This document shows, in pieces, positions 28,957 to 37,920 of a stretch of DNA of 64,000 bases. The DNA comes from Bradyrhizobium icense (GTDB lineage: Bacteria; Pseudomonadota; Alphaproteobacteria; Rhizobiales; Xanthobacteraceae). The stretch is from positions 4,154,001 to 4,218,000 of the forward strand of contig NZ_CP016428.1 in NCBI RefSeq assembly GCF_001693385.1, written 5' to 3'. Numbering within the stretch: position 1 is the stretch's first letter; every line of letters starts with the position of its first letter. The position numbers were made by a program, and so were the translations under genes. The notes under the pieces are model-generated. The model did not search any database. It saw only the letters and a program-made list of their open reading frames with translations, and had not been told where the DNA came from.

Positions 28957-29196
28957 ATGGCGGATCAGCCGCGCCGGCCGAGAACCCTGAACGATGCGCG
29001 CACCGAAGCCGAGGCCGCATTCAAGCGCGCCACCGCCAAGGTAGCGCAAGCACCGGCCAAACAAGCTGCCGTTCCCGGCGTGCGCGAGCAGGTCACGCTG
29101 CGGATCGATCAGGATGTGCTGGAATGGTTTCAGGAGGGGGGTCCGGGCTGGCAGGATCGCATCAATGAGGCGTTGCGAAAAGCCGCGGGCAAGTAA
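28957..29196 (+). CDS. BrnA/DUF4415-type protein without a toxin partner
   Basis: 79 residues. The C-terminal half (VTLRIDQDVLEWFQEGGPGW then QDRINEALR) matches the BrnA/DUF4415 ribbon-helix-helix antitoxin pattern; the N-terminal half is Ala/Lys-rich and probably disordered. BrnA normally follows the BrnT RNase toxin, but no BrnT-like ORF is adjacent; instead it follows cysK by 2 bases. It may be an orphan DNA-binding regulator. The family assignment is by motif only. Confidence 0.75.
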   Translation: MADQPRRPRTLNDARTEAEAAFKRATAKVAQAPAKQAAVPGVREQVTLRIDQDVLEWFQEGGPGWQDRINEALRKAAGK

Positions 29197-29240
29197 CACG
29201 GCTTTTGACGCAAATCGGCCTGCGAGGCACAAAATGAAAA

Positions 29241-29264
29241 AGGCCCGGGATGGATCCCGGGCCT
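29241..29264. terminator. Bidirectional terminator between brnA-like and caspase genes
   Basis: Perfect 10-bp stem (aggcccggga with tcccgggcct) and a 4-base loop. It is followed by a T-rich stretch on the minus strand (tttttcatttt) and a shorter one on the plus strand, serving both convergent genes. Confidence 0.75.
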
Positions 29265-29292
29265 CTTTGGCAGATGGGTCGCTTGCCGTTAG

Positions 29293-30714
29293 TTAGCGCA
29301 GCATGCCGCCGACGACACCGCCGATAAAGCGGCCTGCACCGGCCGGATCCGGGCCGGGGTTGCTGTACTGGCGCTGCGGCGGGGGCTGCTGCGGCTGCGG
29401 TTGCGCCTGAACGGTGCTGGGGGCGCGGCGCTTGGGGGCGGGGCGCTCCTCCTCGGAACTCGCAGTCGGTGCCGCCGCCACGATCTCCGTCAGCAGCGCC
29501 TTGTGCTGCAGCCTGTTGAGGTAGCCGCTCTTCGGATAGCCGCGCGCCGCCTGCCAGCGCGTGATCACGGCGCGGGTCGGGGCGTCGAACTGGCCGGTGA
29601 CCCTGGTGTCGAAACCGAGCCCGTTCAGGCGGCGCTGCACGTCGCGCCGCTGGCCTCTGTCGAGGCCGATCTGGTCCTCGGTGGTCTGGTTTGCTTCTTC
29701 CTTGAAGGTCGCGGGATCGATGCCCGTGCTCAGGTTACGGGTTGCATCCTTTGCACCGCTCTCCAGCGATGCAATCCGCGACAGCGCCAGCGACCGGAAC
29801 TGACCGTTGGGATAGTTGGTCAGATAGGCGTTGAACTCTTCCGGCTTGTTGGAATCCTTGATCGAGCGCCAGAACTCCAGTTCGACATCGGACCCCGGCT
29901 TTGCACCTGACGCCGGCGCTGCAGCGGCCACCGCACCGGGCGCGGGCGCGCCGTTCAGGTAGACGGCGCCGATCAGGTTGGTGTGACCCCAGGGCAGTTG
30001 TCCCTTGTTGGTCTCCTCGTTGACCTGCGCACGGACTTTGGTCATCGCCTGCTGGATCTCGACGCCGGGCTGGGTGAGATTGGCGAGCAGGGCGCGCGTG
30101 AACGGGCTGTTGCCGCCTTCCTGGCCATCGAGTGCGGTCTGGCCGGGGCCGGTCGCGAACGCGATCAGCGTGCCTTCGCCGGACTTCATTTCAGCGAGAC
30201 CCGTCTGCACGTTGACGCTGCGGGTGGCCGAGTTCGACTTGATCTTGGCCGCGAAGGGATTGTCGCGGCAAGCGTCGAGGAACACCAGCTTGACCTTGGC
30301 ATCGCCCATGGTCTGCTCGAGGGTGAGGTCGATATTGATCGCGGCGCCGAGTTTGACGTCCATTTCGGATTTGATGTCGGCGTCGATGGGCAGCAAATAG
30401 TTCGTGCCCGAGATGGCGATGCCGTGGCCGGCATAGAAGAACAGTGCGACGTCGGCGCCTTGGGCCTTCTTGCCGAAGTCGAGCAGACGTTCGGTCATCT
30501 TGTCGCGCGTGAGATTGGAACCTTCGACCACCTCGAATCCGACATTGCGCAGCGCAGCGGCCATCGCCTTTGCGTCAACGGAAGGATTCGGAAGCGGTGC
30601 CACGTTCTTGTAGGTGCCGTTGCCGACGACGAAAGCGACTCGCCTTTCGGCTTGGGCGGTTCCGGCCGCAAAGACCATGCATATGACGGACAAAATGAGG
30701 GTTTGGTAACGCAT
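29293..30714 (-). CDS. Secreted caspase-family (orthocaspase) peptidase
   Basis: 473 residues. Signal peptide LILSVICMVFAAGTAQA, then a C14 caspase-like domain (24-250) with the histidine in YAGHG (H97) and the cysteine in DACRDNP (C149), so the dyad is intact. Following are a sel1/TPR-like piece (EEFNAYLTNYPNGQF), a peptidoglycan-binding-like helical region (GQRRDVQRRLNGLGFDTRV) and a Gln/Pro-rich tail ending in a glycine-rich segment. The signal predicts a periplasmic or extracellular protease; the substrate is unknown. Confidence 0.88.
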   Translation of the reverse strand: MRYQTLILSVICMVFAAGTAQAERRVAFVVGNGTYKNVAPLPNPSVDAKAMAAALRNVGFEVVEGSNLTRDKMTERLLDFGKKAQGADVALFFYAGHGIAISGTNYLLPIDADIKSEMDVKLGAAINIDLTLEQTMGDAKVKLVFLDACRDNPFAAKIKSNSATRSVNVQTGLAEMKSGEGTLIAFATGPGQTALDGQEGGNSPFTRALLANLTQPGVEIQQAMTKVRAQVNEETNKGQLPWGHTNLIGAVYLNGAPAPGAVAAAAPASGAKPGSDVELEFWRSIKDSNKPEEFNAYLTNYPNGQFRSLALSRIASLESGAKDATRNLSTGIDPATFKEEANQTTEDQIGLDRGQRRDVQRRLNGLGFDTRVTGQFDAPTRAVITRWQAARGYPKSGYLNRLQHKALLTEIVAAAPTASSEEERPAPKRRAPSTVQAQPQPQQPPPQRQYSNPGPDPAGAGRFIGGVVGGMLR

Positions 30715-30889
30715 AGGAAATCCCCCTGCAGAATCGACAAAGGCTTTGGCTTGTAACGTGCCTGGACATTACAAAAGATCGCCCGCTTCGCACCACAAAA
30801 AAGCTGGCGAACAGCCAAATCCGGAAGCATCCGTTACCGTTACGACACGCGCCGGGGCGTGATCTAGATCACAGCCCGGGAAATAAAGT

Positions 30890-31765
30890 TCAGCCTTGCA
30901 CGCGCGCAGGCGAAGGATTCGGTTTCAGGTTCAACAGATTGCCGGTGAGGATTAGCGCCGCGCCGAGCACGGTGAATGCATCCAGCCGTTCCGAATAGAT
31001 CAGCCAGCCCGCGGCGGCGCTCAATGGAACCCGCAGAAAATCCATCGGGATCACCACGGTGGCATCCGCGTGCAGCATCGCGCGCGCCATGCAGTAGTGG
31101 GAGAACGTGCCGCAAAACGCGATCACCACCACCCAGCCCCAGAGATGGGCGGGCGGCCACGTCCAGACGTAGAGCGCGGGGAAGAGACCGGCCGCCGACT
31201 GGATCACCAGCATCCAGAACATGATCGAGAGCGTCTGCTCGGTCCGGGTGAGCGACTTGACCATCGCCACCGAGACGCCGAACCCGACCGCGGCCGCCAG
31301 CGCGATCAACTGCCCCGGATCGATCTCGCTGGCAGCGGGCCGAACGATGACCACGACGCCGACGATTCCGAGCATGATCGCAGCGATCTTCCAGAATGTC
31401 ATGCGCTCGCCCAGAAACGTGGCGGCCAGGATCGCGGTCCAGATCGGCATGGTGAATTCGATCGCCACCACCTGACCGATCGGGATCAGCGTGAGCGCAA
31501 AGAACCAGCCGAGCTGCGCGCCATAGTGAATGAGGTTGCGCGCAACGTGCTGCGGCAGGCGTGCCGTCTTCATCATGGCAAATCCGCCCTTGGCGCGGAT
31601 CAGCGGGTACAGCATCAGGAAGCCGAGGATCGAACGCATCTCCATGAGCTGGAACACGTTGATCTCGCGCGCGGCTTCGCGTCCGGCGATCGCGATGATC
31701 AGCATCAGGGTCAGCCAGCCGGCCATCCACAGCGCGGCCAGGGCTTTGGATTGTATGCGGTCCAT
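30890..31765 (-). CDS. DMT-superfamily (EamA) transporter
   Basis: 291 residues from the ATG at 31765; the frame extends to 32002 but with unrelated residues and no signal. Ten hydrophobic segments in two five-helix EamA halves are visible, for example LWMAGWLTLMLIIAIAG at the start and GAALILTGNLLNL at the end. The family exports metabolites or amino-acid-like compounds; the substrate is not predictable. It is divergent from the RidA gene. Confidence 0.88.
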   Translation of the reverse strand: MDRIQSKALAALWMAGWLTLMLIIAIAGREAAREINVFQLMEMRSILGFLMLYPLIRAKGGFAMMKTARLPQHVARNLIHYGAQLGWFFALTLIPIGQVVAIEFTMPIWTAILAATFLGERMTFWKIAAIMLGIVGVVVIVRPAASEIDPGQLIALAAAVGFGVSVAMVKSLTRTEQTLSIMFWMLVIQSAAGLFPALYVWTWPPAHLWGWVVVIAFCGTFSHYCMARAMLHADATVVIPMDFLRVPLSAAAGWLIYSERLDAFTVLGAALILTGNLLNLKPNPSPARVQG

Positions 31766-31925
31766 TCGCGAGGAGATCGGTTGAGGGCAGGCCGGGTATC
31801 GGCGAGGGCGCCACAATTTGCAACGCGCAAATGCGCGGGGGCAGCGATGCGCGCCGTCGCAATTTCGCTGTGGGAGCGGCTCCCGGTTCAGTGCTAAGAG
31901 CGGCGGTCTCAAGGAGGACTTACAC

Positions 31926-32324
31926 ATGCGTATCTTGCAACCGGCCGAATGGTCGAAACCCCGCGGCTTCTCGCATGGTGTCGAGGTCGACGCTTCAGGC
32001 AAATGGATCGTGCTCGCCGGCCAGACCGGCGGCGACGAGAAGGGCGACTATGCCCCGGACATGGCCGCGCAGGTCGGCACGGCGCTGAAGCGCATTGTCA
32101 AGCTGCTTGGGGAAGCAGGCGCCGGCCCTGAGCACATCGTGCGCCTGACCTGGTACCTGACCAGCCGCAGCGAATATGAGGCCGCAGGCCCCGGCATCGG
32201 TGCGGCCTGGAAGGAAACACTCGGGCGCAATTTCCCGCCATCGACGCTGCTCTACATCGACGGGCTGGTCGACGTCAGGGCCAAGGTCGAAATCGAAGTC
32301 ACCGCCTTCGTGCCCAAGGCGTAA
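31926..32324 (+). CDS. RidA/YjgF-family protein
   Basis: 132 residues from the ATG at 31926 with a strong AAGGAGG ribosome site. Motifs WIVLAGQTGGDEKGDYAPDM, MAAQVGTALKRIVKLLGEAG and LLYIDGLVDVRAKVEIEVTAF match the RidA trimer fold that hydrolyses reactive enamine/imine intermediates. The usual late Arg of the RidA active site corresponds to the RAKVEIE segment; catalytic identity is likely but not certain. Confidence 0.88.
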   Translation: MRILQPAEWSKPRGFSHGVEVDASGKWIVLAGQTGGDEKGDYAPDMAAQVGTALKRIVKLLGEAGAGPEHIVRLTWYLTSRSEYEAAGPGIGAAWKETLGRNFPPSTLLYIDGLVDVRAKVEIEVTAFVPKA

Positions 32325-32394
32325 TACCACGTGTGCCGGGCGGGCTGTTGCCCGTCAAAGCGCATACCGAAAAGACAAGGGATATCGTGAGCCA

Positions 32395-32595
32395 ATGACC
32401 ACTCGATCGACCTCTGCGGATTTCGTGACTGCCTTCGCAACCGGCTGGCCCGAGCACCAGCCCGACATCATGGTCCTGTCGTTGACCACGCACCGCGGCG
32501 TGCAGGATTTTGCGTTCAACAAGGAGCAGGCCTTGCTGATCGCCAAGACCATCAAGGAGACCGCGGCGAAGCTCGAGAAGCCAAAGACGAGCTAG
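32395..32595 (+). CDS. Small conserved-looking protein, unknown function
   Basis: 66 residues starting MTTRSTSADFVTAFATGWPE; GGGATATCGTGAGCCA precedes the ATG. The sequence has the balanced composition of a folded protein (DIMVLSLTTHRGVQDFAFNK) and a Lys/Glu-rich helix at the end. It follows RidA by 70 bases. I do not recognise a family. Confidence 0.5.
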   Translation: MTTRSTSADFVTAFATGWPEHQPDIMVLSLTTHRGVQDFAFNKEQALLIAKTIKETAAKLEKPKTS

Positions 32596-32620
32596 GGCGA
32601 TCGCCACACCCTGAACTGTC

Positions 32621-32666
32621 GTCGCCCGCCAACGGGTCGCGCGAACGCGCGCTCGCGGGCGATGAC
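32621..32666. repeat. Palindromic intergenic repeat
   Basis: Outer arms tcgcccgc and gcgggcga enclose aacgggtcgcgcgaacgcgcg. The central part is shared with 4121-4163. Confidence 0.5.
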
Positions 32667-32676
32667 GTCGGATTGA

Positions 32677-33234
32677 CTACTTCGACAGCGAAATATTGGC
32701 GGCCCGGAACTGGCTGTCGGCCCTCAAGGCGATCTGCTGCTTGTTGCCGCTGGTCTTCAAGGCAATGTTGGCGGCGAATCCGGCTGCTTGGGCAACCACC
32801 TGGAAGCTGCCGTGGGCACCGCGGCCCTGAATGGTGCCGCCGATATTGCGGCTGGACTCGGTCCAGGTGCCGCTGACTTCACCGCCGGCTGCGGCGACCG
32901 CGGCCGCCAGGTTGAATTTGTAAGCGTCGCTGGCGCAGGTGAGGACCATTTCCATGTTGGGTCCGAAAACCTTGTAGGTCGCGCGGCAACGAATCCGTTC
33001 GCTCGAACCGTCGTCAAGGGTCACCGTGCCGCCGCCGGACCAGGTGCCGGCCATGCCGGCGAAGGCGCTCGACTGCGCATGGCTGGTCGAGGCCGCTGAC
33101 GCGGCCATAAAAAAAGCGACGGCTGCGAATGTCAGCCGCCGCTTTTTGGCGAAAAATTCAAAAGAAGCCTGGCTTGCCTTACTGACGGGACGCTTCCCAT
33201 CGACCGCTACATGCGACACCAGCTGAAGCCCCAT
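32677..33234 (-). CDS. Exported protein of unknown function
   Basis: 185 residues from the ATG at 33234. The mature part begins after a signal segment (LTFAAVAFFMAASAASTSHAQS) that lies unusually deep (about residues 31-53), and the start overlaps the upstream gene by 56 bases; the true start is uncertain. The mature domain (MAGTWSGGGTVTLDDGSSER, then IRCRATYKVFGPNMEMVLTC) looks like a small beta-sandwich recalled in several Bradyrhizobium hypothetical proteins. It is probably cotranscribed with the gene at 33179-33532. Confidence 0.65.
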   Translation of the reverse strand: MGLQLVSHVAVDGKRPVSKASQASFEFFAKKRRLTFAAVAFFMAASAASTSHAQSSAFAGMAGTWSGGGTVTLDDGSSERIRCRATYKVFGPNMEMVLTCASDAYKFNLAAAVAAAGGEVSGTWTESSRNIGGTIQGRGAHGSFQVVAQAAGFAANIALKTSGNKQQIALRADSQFRAANISLSK

Positions 33235-33532
33235 TCCATTTCCCCGATCCGGAGTTGCCACTGAGTTGACCGTTCGCATATGCACCATTGATCGAGACCC
33301 GCACAAGTCCCCCGCTGCCGACGCTGCCGGAAACCGGACCGCCCGAAATCTTGCCGCCGCTGACATTCACGGTCGAGGTAGTCTGCGCATCGCAATTGCC
33401 CGTTTTTGTGACAACGGTGACCTGCCAAAGACCGTCATAGGGGTTCTGGGCGGAGGCGGGAGCGCTGGCGAAGGTGGCGGCGGAAGCAAGCAACGAGACA
33501 AACAACAGGTTGTGAATGCGGTTGGAGCGCAT
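33179..33532 (-). CDS. Small exported protein of unknown function
   Basis: 117 residues. Signal peptide LLFVSLLASAATFASAPASAQ, then a domain (PYDGLWQVTVVTKTGNCDAQ, then GLVRVSINGAYANGQLSG) with a repeated glycine/asparagine beta-rich character and three cysteines. It resembles its downstream neighbour in fold type (both evaluate as short beta-sheet domains after a GxW motif), perhaps distant paralogues. Its stop lies within the 5' end of the downstream gene. Confidence 0.7.
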   Translation of the reverse strand: MRSNRIHNLLFVSLLASAATFASAPASAQNPYDGLWQVTVVTKTGNCDAQTTSTVNVSGGKISGGPVSGSVGSGGLVRVSINGAYANGQLSGNSGSGKWNGASAGVACSGRWEASRQ

Positions 33533-33725
33533 GGATCAAGGACCTCGAAATGTGTGTGATGGCGCGCCTTATCTGGTCACAATGTGTCCAAACTTGGGTG
33601 CGCCGCAGCACTGTGGAAAGTTCCCGCGATCTCAAACACATCAAGGTGAATCTGGTTCCGGCTTGGGGAACGAAAATTCGCAGTTTCGTCGCGATCGCGC
33701 CGGATTGGCGGTATGATGGTAGAGA

Positions 33726-34325
33726 TCAATGCTTGGCGTCGGTCAGGCTCGGTGCCTTGGTGGCAAATTCCTCATCTTGGGGCGTGGCCGGCAGGCTGCC
33801 GTGGGTTTTGGCGTGGTAAATGACATCGGCCAACAATTTCTGGCCGAGCGGCGCCAGCGCACGTTCCCAGAGCTCTCGGGCGGTTTCCCCTTTTTTGACG
33901 AACACCCATTCCTGTGCGGCGATCGCGCCGGCATCCATCCGGTCGGCGAGATGATAGATGGTACCGCCAGCGATCGGATCGCCTTCCTTGACGGTCCATT
34001 CGACTGCGGCGATGCCGCGATGCCGGGGCAGCAACGAGGGGTGATAGCCAATGCCGCCGAGCTTGGCTGTGGCCAGCGCCTCCCTGGTGACGCGGGCATG
34101 GCTGTGTGCGGTGACGATCAGGTCCGTCCTTGGTGCGATTTCCGAGGCGATCACGAGCTTCGGATGGGCCTGCACCACGAGGTCAATCCCGGCGGCCTGT
34201 GCCGCGGCGGCAAGTCGGTCCTCGCCGTCGTGAACGACGACGCGAACAATATCGACCCCATGTTGGCGTAGGGTGTTCATTGTCGTCACGCCAAAATGGC
34301 GGGAACCGACCAGGGTAATCCGCAT
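33726..34325 (-). CDS. Formyltransferase-family protein with altered active site
   Basis: 199 residues, matching only the N-terminal formyl-transfer domain of methionyl-tRNA formyltransferase or GART. The signature region is GYHPSLLPRHRGIAAVEW, with GDPIAGGTIYHLADRMDAG following. H95 and D131 of the usual Asn-His-Asp triad are present, but the asparagine position is glycine (G93). The C-terminal tRNA-binding domain is absent. It may therefore be a divergent or non-classical formyl-group enzyme; substrate unknown. Confidence 0.82.
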   Translation of the reverse strand: MRITLVGSRHFGVTTMNTLRQHGVDIVRVVVHDGEDRLAAAAQAAGIDLVVQAHPKLVIASEIAPRTDLIVTAHSHARVTREALATAKLGGIGYHPSLLPRHRGIAAVEWTVKEGDPIAGGTIYHLADRMDAGAIAAQEWVFVKKGETARELWERALAPLGQKLLADVIYHAKTHGSLPATPQDEEFATKAPSLTDAKH

Positions 34326-34455
34326 GTGTTCTTTCCGTCGTTAATCAGGCCGATATGCCGATAGCACACGATGCCGGCCTGTTTCGATGCTCGCCGACCG
34401 GCTCGCGGGTTATCAACAGGGCGGGCCGGCTGAGCACAGGCGGGGCGGCAGGCGG

Positions 34456-34559
34456 CTAGAGCCTTTCGGTTCTGATTCAATCAGAACCGGGCTCTAGATT
34501 CTTGTTTTGACGCGTTTTTCTGACGCGAACCGGTGTCCACTTCGCTGGAAAGCGCTCTA
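34456..34559. repeat. Rhizobiales dispersed intergenic repeat
   Basis: Hairpin gagcctttcggttctgatt/caatcagaaccgggctc followed by a conserved tail (gattcttgttttgacgcg ... aaccggtgtccacttcgctgg). I recognise this as a repeat present in many copies in Bradyrhizobium and relatives. Confidence 0.7.
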
Positions 34560-34570
34560 ATCCTGTCCCG

Positions 34571-34816
34571 TCACCACGACAGGATTCGCAGTTCTGGCCT
34601 GGAATAGGGCGAGGCCGGTGATCGGACCGGCTCGGGCTGTTGTTCAGCCACCCTTTGCAGGCACGCCCGCAAGTCGGCGCTGCACTGCTTCATCTGGTTG
34701 CGCAGCTCGCGCCGGGCGAAGGTGGTGAGGGTGGGATCGCCAAGCTGATGCCAGGCAGCGCGCAGCCACTGCTGCAGGGCGCGGATATCGGAATCGAGCA
34801 CTTCGGGCTGGTTCAT
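34571..34816 (-). CDS. Small helical protein, unknown function
   Basis: 81 residues, starting MNQPEVLDSDIRALQQWLRA. Two helices with tryptophans and two cysteines (MKQCSADLRACLQRV) are followed by a proline-rich end. No signal sequence. It looks like a genuine short cytoplasmic protein; the family is not recognised. Confidence 0.55.
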   Translation of the reverse strand: MNQPEVLDSDIRALQQWLRAAWHQLGDPTLTTFARRELRNQMKQCSADLRACLQRVAEQQPEPVRSPASPYSRPELRILSW

Positions 34817-34977
34817 GCCGCCGGAATCTCAAGACGTGATCGCGCCTTGATTAGGACTGATTCTCTCGCCGACGCCTACTGCGGAACAGGGCGGACAGCA
34901 CGAAATGGACTCGCCTGGAAGCTAGGGAACGCGCGTCCCATATGTTCGTTGAGTGGGAGCCTCCTGGAGAGACCTCG

Positions 34978-35373
34978 ATGTCCCGCAATCCGGCGCTTGT
35001 TCTCTTCGTGGCGTTCAGCCTGATCGTTCCCGTAAAGGCATTCGCACAACTGACGCCGCCAGCCGGTTCGGCGGGCGCCGGCAATTCGCCGATATCGGGC
35101 GTGCCGTTCGGACCGGCCAACCCCAGGGCGCTCTCCGATCCCAGCGGCATCGGCAATGCCGCGAGCGTGCCACCGCTCCGCCCCAACCCCCCGCCGCCGG
35201 CCGTCTCCTACGGCTCAGTCGAAGCGCCGCGCGCACGTGTCGTGACGCCGCCATATCCAACCGCCTCGCAGCGGATCATCAGCGCGCGCAAGGCCCGCCC
35301 GCGCAAGCCGCCGGTTCGCCCGCGGGGGCGGCCCGAGGTGAGTAGGTTCACCGGGATCTGCCGCGGGTGCTAG
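34978..35373 (+). CDS. Short exported proline-rich protein
   Basis: 131 residues from the ATG at 34978 (GGAGAG 7 bases upstream). Signal peptide NPALVLFVAFSLIVPVKAFAQ, then a Pro/Gly-rich mature region (LTPPAGSAGAGNSPISGVPF) and an Arg/Pro-rich C-terminus ending in CRGC. Such low-complexity exported proteins are frequent in this genus; no role is known. Confidence 0.6.
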   Translation: MSRNPALVLFVAFSLIVPVKAFAQLTPPAGSAGAGNSPISGVPFGPANPRALSDPSGIGNAASVPPLRPNPPPPAVSYGSVEAPRARVVTPPYPTASQRIISARKARPRKPPVRPRGRPEVSRFTGICRGC

Positions 35374-35566
35374 CGATCAAATTACGATCCATCCTGCGGG
35401 AAACGAAGCGCGCCGGAAGACTGACATTTCCGCTCCCTGCCACGGCCAGGAACAAATTTTCTCTTGCCGGATTTGTCCAAGGTCAAGCGCTCAGCGGTCA
35501 TGCGTACTGGTTCCTGCATGTGCCGACATCGAGTATCGCGTAACGCGAAATTGCCCTTGGGCAGGG

Positions 35567-37909
35567 ATGGCGAGAATGAACATCCAGCGACGGACGGCCA
35601 AAACTTTCTCCCAGCCAGGCCGGTCCGCCTTCCTGGACGTGCCTCATCTGCCTCGCGATGAATGGCGGCAGGCGCACGAAGACAGGCTGGCTGTCACCTA
35701 CGAACATGTCGGCGTCGGCATCGTCGAGATCGATGAGGCCGGGCGGATGCTGCGCGTCAACCAGAAGGCCTGCGAACTGGTGGGACGAGAAGCGGCCGAC
35801 TTGCTCGGCGGTTCCATCTTTGACGAGACCTCGCCACAGGACGTCGCGCAGGATCTCGCGCAGTTCCGGCGACAGATCGCCGGCGAAATCGATCGTTACA
35901 CCATCGAAAAGCGTCTCGCGCGCAAGGACGGTTCGTGCTTCTGGGCGGAGGTGACGTCCTCGAGCGTTCGCGATGCGTCTGGAAATTTCCTTTATGCGGT
36001 GCGCGTTCAGCATGACATCAGCGCTCGCAAGGCAGCCGAACAGGCGCTGGCGCGGCGCAGCGAAGAGCAGGCGGCGCTGTTCCGGTTCTCGGAAAGACTG
36101 CAATACGCCACATCGTTTCCAGACGTTTACGACGCCGGCCTGGACGCTATCGTCGGCGCGCTTGCCTGCCGGCGCGCTTCCATTCTCCTGTTTGACGACA
36201 ACGACATGATGCGTTTCGTCGGATGGCGGGGTCTTTCGGACGGGTACCGTCAGGCCATTGAGGGCCACTCGCCATGGGGCAGGGATGAACGAAATCCGCG
36301 CCCGGTCTATTTCGAGGATGTCGGCGCTTCAGCCCTTTCGGATACCCTCAAGGAAACGATCGCCCGCGAGCACATCGCAGCCGTGGCCTTCATTCCAATC
36401 CTGATCGGCGGCCGGCTCGCCGGAAAATTCACGGCCTATTACGACAGGCCGCATCACTTCATCGAACCGGAGCTCGACGTCGCGCTGACGCTCGCGCGGC
36501 AACTCGGGTTTGGCATCGCCAGACTGAGGGCGGAACAGGCGCGATGCGCCGCCGAGGATCGCGCGCAGCAACTTGTGTCCATCGTGGAATCCTCCGACGA
36601 CGCGATCATCAGCAAGGATCTCGACGGGATCATCAGGACCTGGAATTCAGGCGCCGAGCGGCTGTTCGGCTATAGCGCCGGCGAAGCCATCGGCAAGCCC
36701 GTGACGATTCTCTTTCCGTCGGGACGCGAAGACGAGGAACCCGGGATCCTCGCGCGCATACGGCGCGGCGAGCGCATTCACCATTATGAAACGGTTCGCC
36801 GCCGGAAGGACGGAAGCCTTCTGGACATCTCGCTGACCGTCTCGCCCGTGCGCGACCGCGCAGGAACTATCGTCGGCGCGTCAAAGATCGCCCGCGACAT
36901 CACCGATCGCAAGCAAGCCGAACGCAAGCTGCGAGAGAGCGAGCAGCGTCTTTCGGAATTGCTCGCGGCGATTCCCTCCGCGATCTATACGACCGACGCA
37001 CAAGGGAAAATCACCTATTTCAACCAGGCGGCGATCGACTTTTCGGGGCGGACGCCTGTGCTCGGCAGCGACGAATGGTGTGTCAGCTGGAAGCTGTTCA
37101 ACCCCGACGGCACGCCGCTTCCGCACGACCAGTGCCCGATGGCAATTGCGCTGAAAGAAGGGCGTGCCGTGCGCGGCGCCGAGGCAGTTGCCGAACGGCC
37201 GGACGGGACGCGGGTGCCGTTCATTCCGTTCCCGACACCGCTGCGGGACTCTTCCGGCAAGATCACCGGCGCCATCAACATGCTGGTTGATATCAGCGAG
37301 CGGCGGCAAGCGGAGACTCAGCAGCGGCTTCTGCTCGATGAACTCAATCATCGCACGAAGAACAATATACAGATGCTGCAAGCGTTGCTGTTTTCCGCAG
37401 CAAGGACTGCGCGCAGCGACGAGGCGCGGAAAGTCCTGAATGAAGCCAGCGCACGGATCGCGGCCATGGCGGCGGCACAGCGTGTGCTGTACGGCCGAAG
37501 CGATGCCAGCCGCTTTGCTGCGGAGGAGTTTCTGCCGGCGGTTTGTCAAACCATCCGGCAGTTGCTGCCGCCGGATGCACGAATTGAGTGTAGCGCGGCG
37601 CGTGGCGTCCTTTCCAACGATGTGGCTATGCCGCTCGCGCTGATCTTGAATGAGTTGCTGACGAATGCGGTGAAGCACGGCATCAGGGACTATGCGAGCC
37701 AGAGCGTCCGGGTCAGCCTGACCGAGCATGACGGACGGCTGGCCCTTTGCGTCGAGGACGACGGCGGGGGGTTCGACCTCGAGGTCGTGCGCAAGACCTC
37801 GTCCGGGCTCCAGCTCGTACTCGGCCTCGCACGCCAGCTCCATGGAACGCTTCACGTCACGAAAAACCCATCGCGGGCGTGCCTCGATTTCCCCGCCGCG
37901 AAAATCTAA
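35567..37909 (+). CDS. Cytoplasmic multi-PAS/GAF sensor histidine kinase (HisKA_2 type)
   Basis: 780 residues. No membrane segments, so it senses an internal signal. Order: PAS (about 40-155, VTYEHVGVGIVEIDEAGRML), GAF (about 170-325, RRASILLFDDNDMMRFVGW), PAS (about 340-460, IVESSDDAIISKDLDGIIR), PAS (about 470-580, AIPSAIYTTDAQGKITYFNQ), then a HisKA_2 kinase with phospho-acceptor H595 in ELNHRTKNNIQ and the ATPase N box ILNELLTNAVKHG and G box EDDGGGFDL. A receiver-only response regulator starts 11 bases after the stop and is the likely partner. A start at ATG 35576 is also possible. Confidence 0.92.
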   Translation: MARMNIQRRTAKTFSQPGRSAFLDVPHLPRDEWRQAHEDRLAVTYEHVGVGIVEIDEAGRMLRVNQKACELVGREAADLLGGSIFDETSPQDVAQDLAQFRRQIAGEIDRYTIEKRLARKDGSCFWAEVTSSSVRDASGNFLYAVRVQHDISARKAAEQALARRSEEQAALFRFSERLQYATSFPDVYDAGLDAIVGALACRRASILLFDDNDMMRFVGWRGLSDGYRQAIEGHSPWGRDERNPRPVYFEDVGASALSDTLKETIAREHIAAVAFIPILIGGRLAGKFTAYYDRPHHFIEPELDVALTLARQLGFGIARLRAEQARCAAEDRAQQLVSIVESSDDAIISKDLDGIIRTWNSGAERLFGYSAGEAIGKPVTILFPSGREDEEPGILARIRRGERIHHYETVRRRKDGSLLDISLTVSPVRDRAGTIVGASKIARDITDRKQAERKLRESEQRLSELLAAIPSAIYTTDAQGKITYFNQAAIDFSGRTPVLGSDEWCVSWKLFNPDGTPLPHDQCPMAIALKEGRAVRGAEAVAERPDGTRVPFIPFPTPLRDSSGKITGAINMLVDISERRQAETQQRLLLDELNHRTKNNIQMLQALLFSAARTARSDEARKVLNEASARIAAMAAAQRVLYGRSDASRFAAEEFLPAVCQTIRQLLPPDARIECSAARGVLSNDVAMPLALILNELLTNAVKHGIRDYASQSVRVSLTEHDGRLALCVEDDGGGFDLEVVRKTSSGLQLVLGLARQLHGTLHVTKNPSRACLDFPAAKI

Positions 37910-37920
37910 AGCGGCGATCG

